This document shows positions 16,163 through 25,409 of a stretch of DNA of 64,000 bases, in pieces. This DNA comes from Patescibacteria group bacterium (GTDB lineage Bacteria; Patescibacteriota; Patescibacteriia; Patescibacteriales; Patescibacteriaceae). The stretch spans positions 45,683-109,682 of the forward strand of contig JAQWEL010000005.1 of assembly GCA_028704945.1 (NCBI GenBank), in the 5' to 3' direction. The notes below the pieces were generated by a model that was not told the DNA's origin, did not search any database, and saw only the letters and a list, made by a program, of their open reading frames with translations. Each line of letters opens with the position of its first letter. Position 1 is the first letter of the stretch. Both the position numbers and the translations under genes were made by a program.

Positions 16163-17485
16163 CTAATAAAGTGAGCCGTAAGGCGTTCCGATTATACGGA
16201 AAGCAAATAGCACCATTAATATCCAATTAATTAAAACAAAAAATAAAGAAAATGCCCAGGGCAACCATATTTTAACATTTTTCAATCTTTTAAGTACTGG
16301 CAACAAACCAAAAATATAAACAATGGAACAACAAATCATCATGCGGCTACCAAAGCTTTCCCCTTGATGATAAAAACTCCAAGCGGAAATCACATAAATC
16401 TCGGCCGCGAAAAATAAAAATAAAGCTTGATAAAGCTTGTCTTTTATTTTAGTAAAAACACCGATCAAAGCTACGGCGACTATCGGAGTTAAAATAAAAA
16501 CACCTTTATGCAAAGAAAATAAAGAAAATAAAATTTTAGGTTTCAGCCAATAATCAAAACCATAAGCATTATAGCCAGACAATAAATAACCGCCGTGGAG
16601 ATATTTATTTATCAATAACTGCGGTGTTAACAAAAGAAAAAAACCAAAAATAAAAAATGGCCAAGTTTTATATGTATTTAAAAATCTTTTATTTTTACTA
16701 ACTAATAAATCATAAACAATAAGATAAGCCGGAATAATTGCCACTAAAACATCTTGATACCTAATCAAATAAACCATGGCTAACAATATCCCCAGCACAA
16801 AAAATGATTTACGATTAAAATCACATTCTTTATATTTACTTAAAAAATAAACCAAAAAGATACTAGACCAACAAAAAGATAAGGCATGGGCATAGGTTGG
16901 CACAAAATAAATATAATACGTCAAAGAACTGCCAAGAATAATAGTCGCGATAGATAAAAAAACAATCCGCTTATCATTACCAGCCTTGACTAAATAGCGA
17001 TAAATAACATAGGCAGCTAACAAGACATAAAGCAAGGCGGAAATAGATACGAAGTAATAATGAATCATGGAAAAACCCGATAGATAAAAATCATTACCGC
17101 TCAACCAATAAAAAATATTACTCGTCAGATGCCCGAAAACAAAAAATGGATACCAACAAATCGTAGTCCCTATCGGATACAACATGTTGCTACGGCCAGT
17201 TATTAAATTTACTTCCTTAGCAGAAGGATATTTCACTAAACCGGTAAATTTAGATTTAGTCTGGCGATAATAGTCAAGTTGAGTTTCGAAATCTAAATTG
17301 TGATCAAGCGCAATCGTTTTTAGATAAGTGTAATATCTAATAGAATCTCCCCCAGCTATTCCACCACTTATTTTCAAACGCAAACCAATTAAAATCAAAC
17401 TAATAATCACAAAAGATATGGCTATTAATTTAATATTTTTCTTCGTATAAATTTTTTGCATAAAACTATTCATCGTTGTTTTCAC
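16163..17485 (-). CDS. multi-pass membrane protein, probable GT-C glycosyltransferase
   Basis: About 440 residues with roughly ten hydrophobic segments. After the first helix comes an extracytoplasmic loop with GGDSIRYYTYLKTIALD, the place where GT-C enzymes (GT39/ArnT type) carry their acidic catalytic motif. The start is uncertain: the ATG at 17485 overlaps the previous gene by 20 nt, while the ATG at 17461 would follow its stop by 4 nt and suits the close-packed style of the run. The donor would be a polyprenyl-phosphate sugar. I cannot assign a substrate. Confidence 0.7.
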   Translation of the reverse strand: MKTTMNSFMQKIYTKKNIKLIAISFVIISLILIGLRLKISGGIAGGDSIRYYTYLKTIALDHNLDFETQLDYYRQTKSKFTGLVKYPSAKEVNLITGRSNMLYPIGTTICWYPFFVFGHLTSNIFYWLSGNDFYLSGFSMIHYYFVSISALLYVLLAAYVIYRYLVKAGNDKRIVFLSIATIILGSSLTYYIYFVPTYAHALSFCWSSIFLVYFLSKYKECDFNRKSFFVLGILLAMVYLIRYQDVLVAIIPAYLIVYDLLVSKNKRFLNTYKTWPFFIFGFFLLLTPQLLINKYLHGGYLLSGYNAYGFDYWLKPKILFSLFSLHKGVFILTPIVAVALIGVFTKIKDKLYQALFLFFAAEIYVISAWSFYHQGESFGSRMMICCSIVYIFGLLPVLKRLKNVKIWLPWAFSLFFVLINWILMVLFAFRIIGTPYGSLY

Positions 17486-18773
17486 TTAATCCAATAATCA
17501 AAAATAATGATGGCACAATGGTTAATAAATTACGACCGAAGGCGGTTTGATCAGTGGCATATAAATAGCTTGGGCTAAATAAATAGATACCAACAAATAA
17601 AGCAGCCATAACAAGCCACCAACTTAATATCAGCTGCAAATATTTATTTTTGCTTATTTTTTTCCAATAAACAAAAATCCAAGCAACCACTATATACCAA
17701 AAGATATTCCAATTGCCGTGTAAAAACATATTTTTAGCAAAAGCGCTAAAAACCTCTGGATGAAATCCCCAACCACCTCCCTCTGTAGTGTGTTTTAAGC
17801 CTAGATTGGAAAATTTTAAATACAAAACCCAGATCAACACTGGCAAGCAAAAAGATAAAGCCGGTAAATATTTTTTAAACTTTTTATCTTTAACTGCCTG
17901 AATAAATAAAACCACCAAGCCGGCCACTAAAAATAAAGCTCCTTCATTTTTTATCCAAAACGCCAAGGCCCAAAAAATCAACCCTAAATACAAGTCTTTA
18001 GGTTCGCTATTCTTAGTCCAAAGAGTAAAAAACACTAAACCAGCCAAAGCCATACTAGCTAAAGGCAAATCAGCATAAGCATTAAAAGAATGGTAAAAAA
18101 CAAAAGGTGTACTGGCCAATAAAATAGCCATTAATAAAGCCATTGTTCGATTGCTATAAATTTTAACGCCATTATATAAAATAAACAATATAGCTACAAA
18201 AAAACCGACAAAAACAAAATTATTCAAAGCGTCATCAAACTGACCCACTAATTGTGATAAAAAAACTTGGTTAAAAGATATCTGCCAAGGATAATTGGCA
18301 TGCCCGGTCTTCAGCCAATAAGAGCTTGAAGCAGGATTTAGGAACCCAATCGGATTTTCGTAAGCCAGTTTAGCTTTGTATGACCACATAGTCATTGCAT
18401 CCCAGTGAATAACTGGCTTAAGCCAAGCTTGGAATATGGACAAACATACAATAAGGCTTAAAAAAATTAACAATATCTTTTCTAGCCAATTCCAACCAGT
18501 CAAAAACTTAATCGGCTTAAAAATTTTAACAGTATTAAAGAAGACTGCCCACAATATTAAAACCTGCGCCGGAATTAGCCATAAAAAAATGGAATAATTA
18601 GTAATTTTAAAAACAAAAATAGCTAAAAAATATTCCAAACCAACAATGCTTGACCCAATCAAATAAGCAAAGCTGATTAATAAAGATAGGCTAAAGCTAC
18701 CGCGATTAAATCTATTGATTATCGGCAAACCAAGAGCGACGACAATTAAAAAATACAAAACAACTGATATCAT
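17466..18773 (-). CDS. multi-pass membrane protein, probable GT-C glycosyltransferase
   Basis: 435 residues, mostly membrane helices. The first large outer loop has KPVIHWDAMTMWSYKAKLAY, with an Asp in the position typical of GT-C transferases. The ATG at 18773 directly follows the stop of the preceding gene (TAATATG). The frame is open to 18806, but that start would overlap by 32 nt. Neighbour of a second, different GT-C-like protein. Alternatively it could be a polymer-modifying membrane protein without transferase activity. Confidence 0.7.
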   Translation of the reverse strand: MISVVLYFLIVVALGLPIINRFNRGSFSLSLLISFAYLIGSSIVGLEYFLAIFVFKITNYSIFLWLIPAQVLILWAVFFNTVKIFKPIKFLTGWNWLEKILLIFLSLIVCLSIFQAWLKPVIHWDAMTMWSYKAKLAYENPIGFLNPASSSYWLKTGHANYPWQISFNQVFLSQLVGQFDDALNNFVFVGFFVAILFILYNGVKIYSNRTMALLMAILLASTPFVFYHSFNAYADLPLASMALAGLVFFTLWTKNSEPKDLYLGLIFWALAFWIKNEGALFLVAGLVVLFIQAVKDKKFKKYLPALSFCLPVLIWVLYLKFSNLGLKHTTEGGGWGFHPEVFSAFAKNMFLHGNWNIFWYIVVAWIFVYWKKISKNKYLQLILSWWLVMAALFVGIYLFSPSYLYATDQTAFGRNLLTIVPSLFLIIGLSENNDE

Positions 18774-18774
18774 A

Positions 18775-19401
18775 TTATTTTCTCTTAAGTAGAGCGGTCT
18801 GGCCATCCCACTCCTTTAAAATTTCGTATTTCCCATTGAGTTTTTGCCCGTCACGAAAAACCTCCCCCTTGGGTGTCATTCCATATTCGACATAAGTTGC
18901 AAAAAGTATCAAATAATTAGCGTCATTTGGATTATCAACCAACTCATAATTGCCATTTAGTCGATGTCTGATTTGGTTAGCAAATATTTCTATCGGCGAA
19001 TCATAATAAACTTTTTCTCTTATTGGAATATCTTTTAAATAAGGTATCAAAGTGTGCAGACTGCAACCGTTTGTACCACCCTGGTTTTCCAGCGTAGCGC
19101 AAAATCTTTTAAGTTGACGTTCGTCGGTCGAATTATTAATGATGTTATTTGAATCAACTAAGCTGTTTTTAGCATAAGCTATCATCTCACCTAATCCCAA
19201 GGGCAACCAAAGAATAAAAGCTATTACCCAAAAAATAGGCAATTTAAATTTGGTAATTTTTTTATTAAAATTACCGCTAAAAACAAAACTGCCGATGACT
19301 ATAATTAATATAAAAGCAACGCCTAATATTTTTAAAATATTAGTGCTGTCGTTATCATTGATGCTATAAAGCATTTCTGGCAAAGTAATAGACGGTAGCA
19401 T
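18775..19401 (-). CDS. membrane protein of unknown function
   Basis: 208 residues. Two hydrophobic segments (about 20-42 and 53-75) are followed by a soluble domain of about 130 residues with two Cys in QGGTNGCSLH and CATLENQ. The soluble part resembles, in general style, the outer domains found at the ends of membrane glycosyltransferases, but I recognise no family. It is placed between a GT9 gene and a GT-C-like gene and is probably part of the same assembly pathway. Confidence 0.65.
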   Translation of the reverse strand: MLPSITLPEMLYSINDNDSTNILKILGVAFILIIVIGSFVFSGNFNKKITKFKLPIFWVIAFILWLPLGLGEMIAYAKNSLVDSNNIINNSTDERQLKRFCATLENQGGTNGCSLHTLIPYLKDIPIREKVYYDSPIEIFANQIRHRLNGNYELVDNPNDANYLILFATYVEYGMTPKGEVFRDGQKLNGKYEILKEWDGQTALLKRK

Positions 19402-19419
19402 AAATTTAAATAAGTTTAT

Positions 19420-20448
19420 TTAGCTTAATAAACCTTTAATATATTTTTGAATAATCTCCGGACTTGCCTTTTCGTAGCTATTAAAAAAATTACCAACTTC
19501 CCCAAAAACAAAAATTTTAGCGCCCATTGGAGCCCACTGCACGGGATTATTAGCTAATGAAAAAATTGATATTACGGGAATACCCAAAGCTGCCGCTATG
19601 TGGGCTGGTCCTGAATCAACACCGACAAACAATCTAGTTTTAGAAATTATTTTGACTGATTCTTCAAGTTTTAAACCTAAAAAAATTTTTACATTGTCGC
19701 CAGCTAAGCTTTCTGCTATCAGTCTTTCTTGGCTTGAGTTGCCACCTATAACAGCAATCTGTTTATCATAAAAGTCGGCGATTAATCTTTGCCAATTATT
19801 AAATGGCCAATTTTTTTCCAAAGAAGTATATAAATGCAAAATGATATCAAACTCCTTGCTATCATTTTGGGTATTTAAGACAGGGGCTTCATTTGTAATG
19901 TTTAATAAATTTAACAGCTTTAAATTCATTAAGCTTTTATGGGTGGCTTCATCAGTTTCAATGCCGTTATTTAATAAAGCGCCTAAACCTCCATTAATAA
20001 AACCGATTCTATTCTTTATTCCCAATAGCAACAAAGAAAAAATAATGAACGGATCACCTTTTAAATCAACAGCTAAAGTAAATTTTTCTTTTTTAAGTTG
20101 CCTTAATAATCGCAGCCAAGCGAAAAAATCAAGGCGCTTGCCATTGCGAGATAACCAAGGAATACTAAAAAAAACTCTATGAACGTAACCTGGCAAAAGT
20201 TGTCCAGTCAAAGGCGAGGCTAAACACCAAATTTCTGCGCCAGTTTGATTGATGGCTCTAAAAAATGGTTCGGTTAAAACGATATCACCTATACCACCAA
20301 AATTAACTATCAATATTTTATCATTACTGTCCACTGTTATTTTTTTCTGCTTAATTCCTCCTAACACGACAAAAATAAAATCTAAAAAACCAAAAAATAT
20401 TCTTAGACTTTTTTTCTTGTAATAATAATATTTTGGCCAAATCTTCAT
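19420..20448 (-). CDS. family 9 glycosyltransferase (heptosyltransferase-like)
   Basis: 342 residues with a GT-B fold of the ADP-heptose:LPS heptosyltransferase family. Signatures are ILIVNFGGIGDIVLTEPFFRA near the N-terminus, with the conserved GDIVLT, and FVGVDSGPAHIAAALGIPV in the C-terminal half, which contacts the nucleotide sugar. No LPS-core genes are seen and no secretin is present, so the acceptor is unlikely to be true LPS. Family 9 enzymes also occur in other surface glycan loci. Confidence 0.85.
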   Translation of the reverse strand: MKIWPKYYYYKKKSLRIFFGFLDFIFVVLGGIKQKKITVDSNDKILIVNFGGIGDIVLTEPFFRAINQTGAEIWCLASPLTGQLLPGYVHRVFFSIPWLSRNGKRLDFFAWLRLLRQLKKEKFTLAVDLKGDPFIIFSLLLLGIKNRIGFINGGLGALLNNGIETDEATHKSLMNLKLLNLLNITNEAPVLNTQNDSKEFDIILHLYTSLEKNWPFNNWQRLIADFYDKQIAVIGGNSSQERLIAESLAGDNVKIFLGLKLEESVKIISKTRLFVGVDSGPAHIAAALGIPVISIFSLANNPVQWAPMGAKIFVFGEVGNFFNSYEKASPEIIQKYIKGLLS

Positions 20449-20463
20449 TGTCTTATACTTAAT

Positions 20464-21618
20464 TTAAGGATTAATTATAGTATCTTTGATAATATCACCA
20501 ATCTTACTTTTAGAAAAATTACGGCTAATATTAATAGAATTTTTAGAATAAACATTAATATTTTCCAAACATGCTGTTATTTTTTCCAGGCAAGCATCAA
20601 TATTAAAAGGATCTACCAAAAAACCATTATTATTAATAACTTCCTTTATGCCACCCCTATTGCTAGCAACAACCGGCAGACCGTAAGACATAGCTTCTAT
20701 AACGACTCTGCCCAAAGGTTCCTCAAGCAAAGCTGGGAAAAAAAACACATCGCACTCCTTATAATATTTTTCCACCTTATCGTATGGCACAGCCCCAACC
20801 ATTTCAATATTTTCAAGTTTACCATCCCTCTTTATTTTTAAACAATATTCCATCATTTCGCCATCGCCGACTATGACAAATTTAAAATTAGGACGACTGA
20901 TTAAAGATTTCTGAGCTACTTCAAGAAGCGTTTTTACACCTCTGTGTTCAACCAATCTGCCAATAAATAAAATCTTGATGGAATCATTATCTGATTTATT
21001 GTTTTTGGGCGCGATATTTTCAGGCAACTCAAATAGATCATAAACATTATAGATATTTTCTGATATGCCAGCCGCCTTAACTCTAGCCAGCATTGCTTGA
21101 CTGACTGCCAAGCTAAAATCAGCTTGAGCTAAAATGTTAAGCCTTTTCTGAAAATATTTTTTCTTGTAATATTCCCAAATAAATCGTCTACCAGGCTGAT
21201 GTTTAAAACAAAAATCAAATCCTTGTCCGTCACAAGTCTCTGCGCCATGTAACATATCCCCTCTTAAGCAACAAAACCAATAGTCACGATAATGAACAGC
21301 TGATTTTATATTCATTTCTTTAGCGGCTAAAATTGCTCCCACGGCAGTAAAACGACAATCTGACGCATAAACTAAATCTATTTTTTGCTCTTTGATAATC
21401 TTTTTAAAAAATGTTTTTAAACACCAATCCCTGATAAAAAATATCGGAATTTTTCGGATATCAAAAAAAACAAAATTTTTAAAATCAGGATATTCATCAA
21501 TTGATGAAATAAAAACATTATGTCCCAATCTTTTTAAATCTTTAGCAATCAAAAAAGTAGAAACGGCTGTTCCGCCCTTGCTTTGCCAACCACTATAAAC
21601 TGTAATCAAAATATTCAT
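20464..21618 (-). CDS. family 4 glycosyltransferase
   Basis: 384 residues with a GT-B fold. The N-terminal domain opens with SGWQSKGGTAVSTFL, and the C-terminal domain has ILFIGRLVEHRGVKTLLE and the EX7E-type motif in EEPLGRVVIEAMSYGLPVV. It contains an unusual Cys-rich stretch (about 110-140, with WFCCLRGD and DGQGFDFCFKH) of the kind seen in some GT4 enzymes. Donor and acceptor are unknown. Overlaps the next gene's end by 4 nt. Confidence 0.85.
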   Translation of the reverse strand: MNILITVYSGWQSKGGTAVSTFLIAKDLKRLGHNVFISSIDEYPDFKNFVFFDIRKIPIFFIRDWCLKTFFKKIIKEQKIDLVYASDCRFTAVGAILAAKEMNIKSAVHYRDYWFCCLRGDMLHGAETCDGQGFDFCFKHQPGRRFIWEYYKKKYFQKRLNILAQADFSLAVSQAMLARVKAAGISENIYNVYDLFELPENIAPKNNKSDNDSIKILFIGRLVEHRGVKTLLEVAQKSLISRPNFKFVIVGDGEMMEYCLKIKRDGKLENIEMVGAVPYDKVEKYYKECDVFFFPALLEEPLGRVVIEAMSYGLPVVASNRGGIKEVINNNGFLVDPFNIDACLEKITACLENINVYSKNSINISRNFSKSKIGDIIKDTIINP

Positions 21619-22529
21619 TTTCTAAAAATTTTATGTAAATCAATGCCACAATTCTTAATTAAAACTTTTAAAAGATTAAATTTAAAATTATGGTGGCAGA
21701 TATAGTCATCAGCAGATTGATTTTTTATTATTTTTTCAGGATGAACTACAGGGAAATTAACTTTATTTAAAGGCAGTTTAGCAAATTTATCATCAGGGTC
21801 AAGGCTATGGACAGCTCCGGGACCGAAACCGATATTAGTTACTAAATTATAATTTGGGTTAACGGCTAAACCATTGTTTTTTAGCATGGCATAAGTCCAC
21901 TGATAATCCCAGGTATTAGCTCTGCCCTCGTAAACTTTTTGTAAAATATATAGCCACTTCTGTTGATTAAACCACTTCTTACTTATTTTTTTGACAATAT
22001 TTTTGTTGTCTGGCCAGTCAGTCATATTGACATCATATTTTTGCCAAGCTCGACGCCAAGTCGCCCAACCCCAAATATGAGGAATTTGGCTAAAATAGTA
22101 ATCCGCTTCACCAATCTTTTTTCGCTGAAAAAAATTACCGCTAATATGCATTATTCTTTCATCGTCTTTATATTTTTCCAATAATTCTTCGCAAAGATAA
22201 AAAAAACTTGGATTAGGCAAACAATCGTGTTCAAAAATAATACCAGACTCAACATTATCAAAAAACCAATCAACAAATTTACCAATAGCTAATCTTGGCC
22301 CCAAATTTTCTTTTAAAAAATTAGTTTTAATTTCGCAAGGCCAGTCAACTTCTTCGGCTAATTGTCGAGCCTCATCACAAGCTTTTCCCTCATTTTTATC
22401 TAACCTTGAGCCATCGGCGGCGATAAATAATTGACTCGGCCTGATTTTTCTTATTTCGTTCAAAACTAATCGAGCTGTGTCAGCTCGATTAAAGACTATT
22501 AGTAAAATTGGGGTATTAAACTCTTTCAT
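21615..22529 (-). CDS. nucleotide-diphospho-sugar transferase (GT-A fold)
   Basis: 304 residues. PILLIVFNRADTARLVL at the N-terminus, IAADGSR and GIIFEHDCLPN (the metal-binding acidic motif) and the HIWGWATWRRAW segment are typical of a group often annotated as HlpA-like or GNT-I-like transferases. Probably transfers one sugar in the surface glycan. It overlaps both neighbours by 4-14 nt, indicating tight translational coupling. Confidence 0.75.
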   Translation of the reverse strand: MKEFNTPILLIVFNRADTARLVLNEIRKIRPSQLFIAADGSRLDKNEGKACDEARQLAEEVDWPCEIKTNFLKENLGPRLAIGKFVDWFFDNVESGIIFEHDCLPNPSFFYLCEELLEKYKDDERIMHISGNFFQRKKIGEADYYFSQIPHIWGWATWRRAWQKYDVNMTDWPDNKNIVKKISKKWFNQQKWLYILQKVYEGRANTWDYQWTYAMLKNNGLAVNPNYNLVTNIGFGPGAVHSLDPDDKFAKLPLNKVNFPVVHPEKIIKNQSADDYICHHNFKFNLLKVLIKNCGIDLHKIFRK

Positions 22530-23535
22530 GTTTTCTATTTTTAACTAAAATAAACTTTTTTATAATTAACCTAATAAATTTTAAAAAAGAAATCTTTCTA
22601 AAAATATTAAAATTTAATTCTATTGAAAAATTTTTGTCTAAAATTTTTGATATATATACATAAAAAACATCTTTTATAATTTTATTTGTTGTCTTTTTTT
22701 CATATCCATTTTTAATAAAAAAAGCTTCTATCTTACTTAAACAATCCAGATATTTATTGATACTATTTTTGTCACAATCAATACCGGAGGCTATGCTGGC
22801 ATTAAGATAAATTTCTTCATCAGATAATATTAAATTGTTATTAAAAAAAATCTTTTGTGTTTCAAAAATAGATTGCTGTAATTTATTATGAATAGTCTGC
22901 TTGTGAGACGTTTGATTTCCGTGAATCCTATATTTTATCAAATAGTCAGAAAAATTAAACCATTTACCATATTTAAATATACTCAACCACAAAGAATAGT
23001 CTTCAGCAGGTGGCTTGCTAGTATCAAAAAAAATATTATTATCTCTTAAAACATCAAAACGCAACATCACGGCAGACGTGTTAAAAGGATTGATAAAAAA
23101 AGACAGCGGCTTGAGATAATCGTCATTCCCACCATAACCTTTAATTTCCGATTTAGCTCCACCAAAGGTTAACATTTTTGAACCGCAAATAATATAATCT
23201 TGATGACTTTCTAAAAAATTAATTTGTTTACTAAATCTATTAGCAACGCTGATGTCGTCAGCATCGTGAAACGCTAAATATTTAGTCTTTACAAAACTAA
23301 ATCCATAATTTCTAACGCCAGCTAAACCTAAATTTTTTTCTGTCGAAACAACCTTGATTCTTGAATCTTTATTAGCAAATTCTAAAGCTATTTTCAAACT
23401 ATCATCAGTAGATGAGTCGTTAACAATCAAAAGTTCAAAATTTTTATAATCTTGTTTTAAAACCCCTTCAATAGCTTCAGCTAAATATTTTCCCCCATTA
23501 TAAACCGGCATTAAAACTGTTAAATTTATTGTCAT
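22516..23535 (-). CDS. family 2 glycosyltransferase
   Basis: 339 residues. The GT-A domain is in the first 230 residues with LTVLMPVYNGGKYL, VNDSSTDDS and FHDADDIS, followed by a helical, Lys/Asn-rich C-terminal region with low sequence complexity. The DNA is more A/T-rich than the housekeeping genes, as for its neighbours to about 26.6 kb, which may reflect exchange of this part of the locus. Confidence 0.85.
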   Translation of the reverse strand: MTINLTVLMPVYNGGKYLAEAIEGVLKQDYKNFELLIVNDSSTDDSLKIALEFANKDSRIKVVSTEKNLGLAGVRNYGFSFVKTKYLAFHDADDISVANRFSKQINFLESHQDYIICGSKMLTFGGAKSEIKGYGGNDDYLKPLSFFINPFNTSAVMLRFDVLRDNNIFFDTSKPPAEDYSLWLSIFKYGKWFNFSDYLIKYRIHGNQTSHKQTIHNKLQQSIFETQKIFFNNNLILSDEEIYLNASIASGIDCDKNSINKYLDCLSKIEAFFIKNGYEKKTTNKIIKDVFYVYISKILDKNFSIELNFNIFRKISFLKFIRLIIKKFILVKNRKHERV

Positions 23536-24377
23536 AATTTAACCCACCTTTCTGGTATTATATCATTATTTTTAAGTTTTTCGTTAACAAACCAATTTTG
23601 AGGAGCAATAATGATTGAATCGTCTTTTTCTCCCAACCAAGCGCCCCACCAAGAAAAACTACTATTAGCTATTATGTGATGTTTACACTTAGACATTAAA
23701 ATCAGCTCCTCATAATCAACCAAATCTTTCCCTGACACAACTATCACTTCTTTGCTCCTAAAATCTAAATTATCAACTGCCCAAGCGGAATCATCTGAAA
23801 ATAAATAAAAAATTATATCGCTATTACAATTAATAATATAGTCGATTGCTGCTTGATAGTAGCCAACGCCACAAAGATTTAAAACTTTAATTGTTGGGGC
23901 GTGATTTACATAGTCACCTCTTCTAATGTGAATTGAAGCTGAATTTTTATTTATCCCGTTTTTCCATTCAATAAATTTTTCCGATTCCTGCTTAAGTTGA
24001 AAATCTTTTATAATAGCATCCTTTGTGTCTAAAAAATATTTCTCTGTCTGCCAATACCCATCAAAATAACCAAATTTTGTTTTTTCTATTTCATTATCAA
24101 ACTTGTTCGCATTTTTCTCTTTATAATAAAAAGGCAAACGTTTAAAAACTTTACTAAAAAAATTATTATTAATTAATTGACTAACAAAATTATTCAACAA
24201 ATATGATTTAATAACAAAACAGGCTAGAGCATATTTCCTTGGAGTATCCGTCCCCTGATTTTGATAATAACCCGTGTCTAAAACTAATTTTTTCTTAAAT
24301 TTTAAAGACTTAGCCTTACCAAAAGCATACTGGAACATTTGATTACCCAACCCTCCTTGAAATTTAACAATCGGCAT
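23532..24377 (-). CDS. family 11 glycosyltransferase (alpha-1,2-fucosyltransferase-like)
   Basis: 281 residues from the ATG at 24377, which gives the standard start MPIVKFQGGLGNQMFQYAFG. Further GT11 motifs are SIHIRRGDYV, which binds the GDP-sugar, and NSSFSWWGAWLG. The family uses GDP-L-fucose as donor. No gmd or fcl gene lies in the window, whereas a GDP-mannose 3,5-epimerase is present four genes upstream, so GDP-L-galactose, a close analogue, is a possible donor. The frame stays open to 24428, but that overlaps the previous gene and lacks family sequence. Confidence 0.88.
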   Translation of the reverse strand: MPIVKFQGGLGNQMFQYAFGKAKSLKFKKKLVLDTGYYQNQGTDTPRKYALACFVIKSYLLNNFVSQLINNNFFSKVFKRLPFYYKEKNANKFDNEIEKTKFGYFDGYWQTEKYFLDTKDAIIKDFQLKQESEKFIEWKNGINKNSASIHIRRGDYVNHAPTIKVLNLCGVGYYQAAIDYIINCNSDIIFYLFSDDSAWAVDNLDFRSKEVIVVSGKDLVDYEELILMSKCKHHIIANSSFSWWGAWLGEKDDSIIIAPQNWFVNEKLKNNDIIPERWVKL

Positions 24378-24405
24378 AATTTTAAAATAATATCCTACCG
24401 CTAAA

Positions 24406-25350
24406 TTAACCAAAGTAGTAATAATCACCTGCTAAAAAATCACTTTCTATAATCATCTTACTACTTGATTCAATCATCAATTTGTCGGATTTAAAATAAT
24501 TTAAATTGTCCACATTATCAAATAAAGGCTGAAAACCGATTAGGCAACCAGAAAAATTATTAAAGACTCTTAAAAATTCCTCTCTTTCCGATAAAGGCAT
24601 TTCGGATAACGACCATGAGGCCACCAATAAAATCTTGCCGCACTTAAATTTATTCAATTCAACATCTATCAAATTGCTTTTAGAAAATAAAATATTTACA
24701 CCATGATTAATATCTGTTTCGCTTAAATCTTTTAAAGATTTGACATCTAAGCCAACATGAGACAAATAATATTTTTGTAATTCTAAAAATTCTGGCAAAT
24801 CATAAATTAAATAATTTCCAGAAAAACCTGCCTTCCTTACTAAACGACAAAAATTTCCATAACCACCACCGACTTCGATAATACAATCAAAATCTGTAAT
24901 TTTCTTACCAGTATTACTCATCCACAAACAAAACTGATGTAAATGATTAACTGTATTACCATCATAATCACAGCTATTATCAGCAAAAGATCCGCCAAAT
25001 TCTTCTTTTTTTAAAAGCTTAGACCACAGTGTATCATAATAGCCATCTTTTAATAAAAGATTTAAACAATTTTCATTAACGCTACCTACAAACATAGACC
25101 AACCAATAAAATCCCAACGTAAAAAGTTTCTTAAATCAAACCTCCTTTTAGCGTGATATTTAAAACGACTAACAAAACGACCCCAAGTTGGGCTACTAAA
25201 ATCATGGTGAATGTTAATGATTTTTTTAAAAAAATCATCTTGCATTTTTTTTTCTTCCTGAGATATTGACATTAATCTTTTATCAAATTCTTTAACGATA
25301 GAATTGTAAACAAAAAAATGTTTAATTTTTCTAAAATAATTTTTAATCAT
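24406..25350 (-). CDS. putative sugar O-methyltransferase
   Basis: 314 residues. A conserved N-terminal region is followed by a SAM-binding core with CIIEVGGGYGNFCRLV and LIYDLPEFLELQKYYL, then VASWSLSEMPLSER. This pattern is that of a family usually annotated as putative sugar O-methyltransferase in surface-polysaccharide loci. It probably caps or decorates the polymer. Next to the GT11 gene, 28 nt away. Confidence 0.72.
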   Translation of the reverse strand: MIKNYFRKIKHFFVYNSIVKEFDKRLMSISQEEKKMQDDFFKKIINIHHDFSSPTWGRFVSRFKYHAKRRFDLRNFLRWDFIGWSMFVGSVNENCLNLLLKDGYYDTLWSKLLKKEEFGGSFADNSCDYDGNTVNHLHQFCLWMSNTGKKITDFDCIIEVGGGYGNFCRLVRKAGFSGNYLIYDLPEFLELQKYYLSHVGLDVKSLKDLSETDINHGVNILFSKSNLIDVELNKFKCGKILLVASWSLSEMPLSEREEFLRVFNNFSGCLIGFQPLFDNVDNLNYFKSDKLMIESSSKMIIESDFLAGDYYYFG

Positions 25351-25409
25351 AATATTTTATTTATATATAAAATCCGTAAAAAATGCCGATAAATTTAAGT
25401 AAGCGATAT

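Noticed and set aside
16163..19401. Possibility that the three adjacent membrane-protein genes are fragments of one frameshifted gene
   Set aside because: Each has its own start, N-terminal helix and intact stop with normal overlap or spacing, and the membrane patterns do not continue from one to the next.
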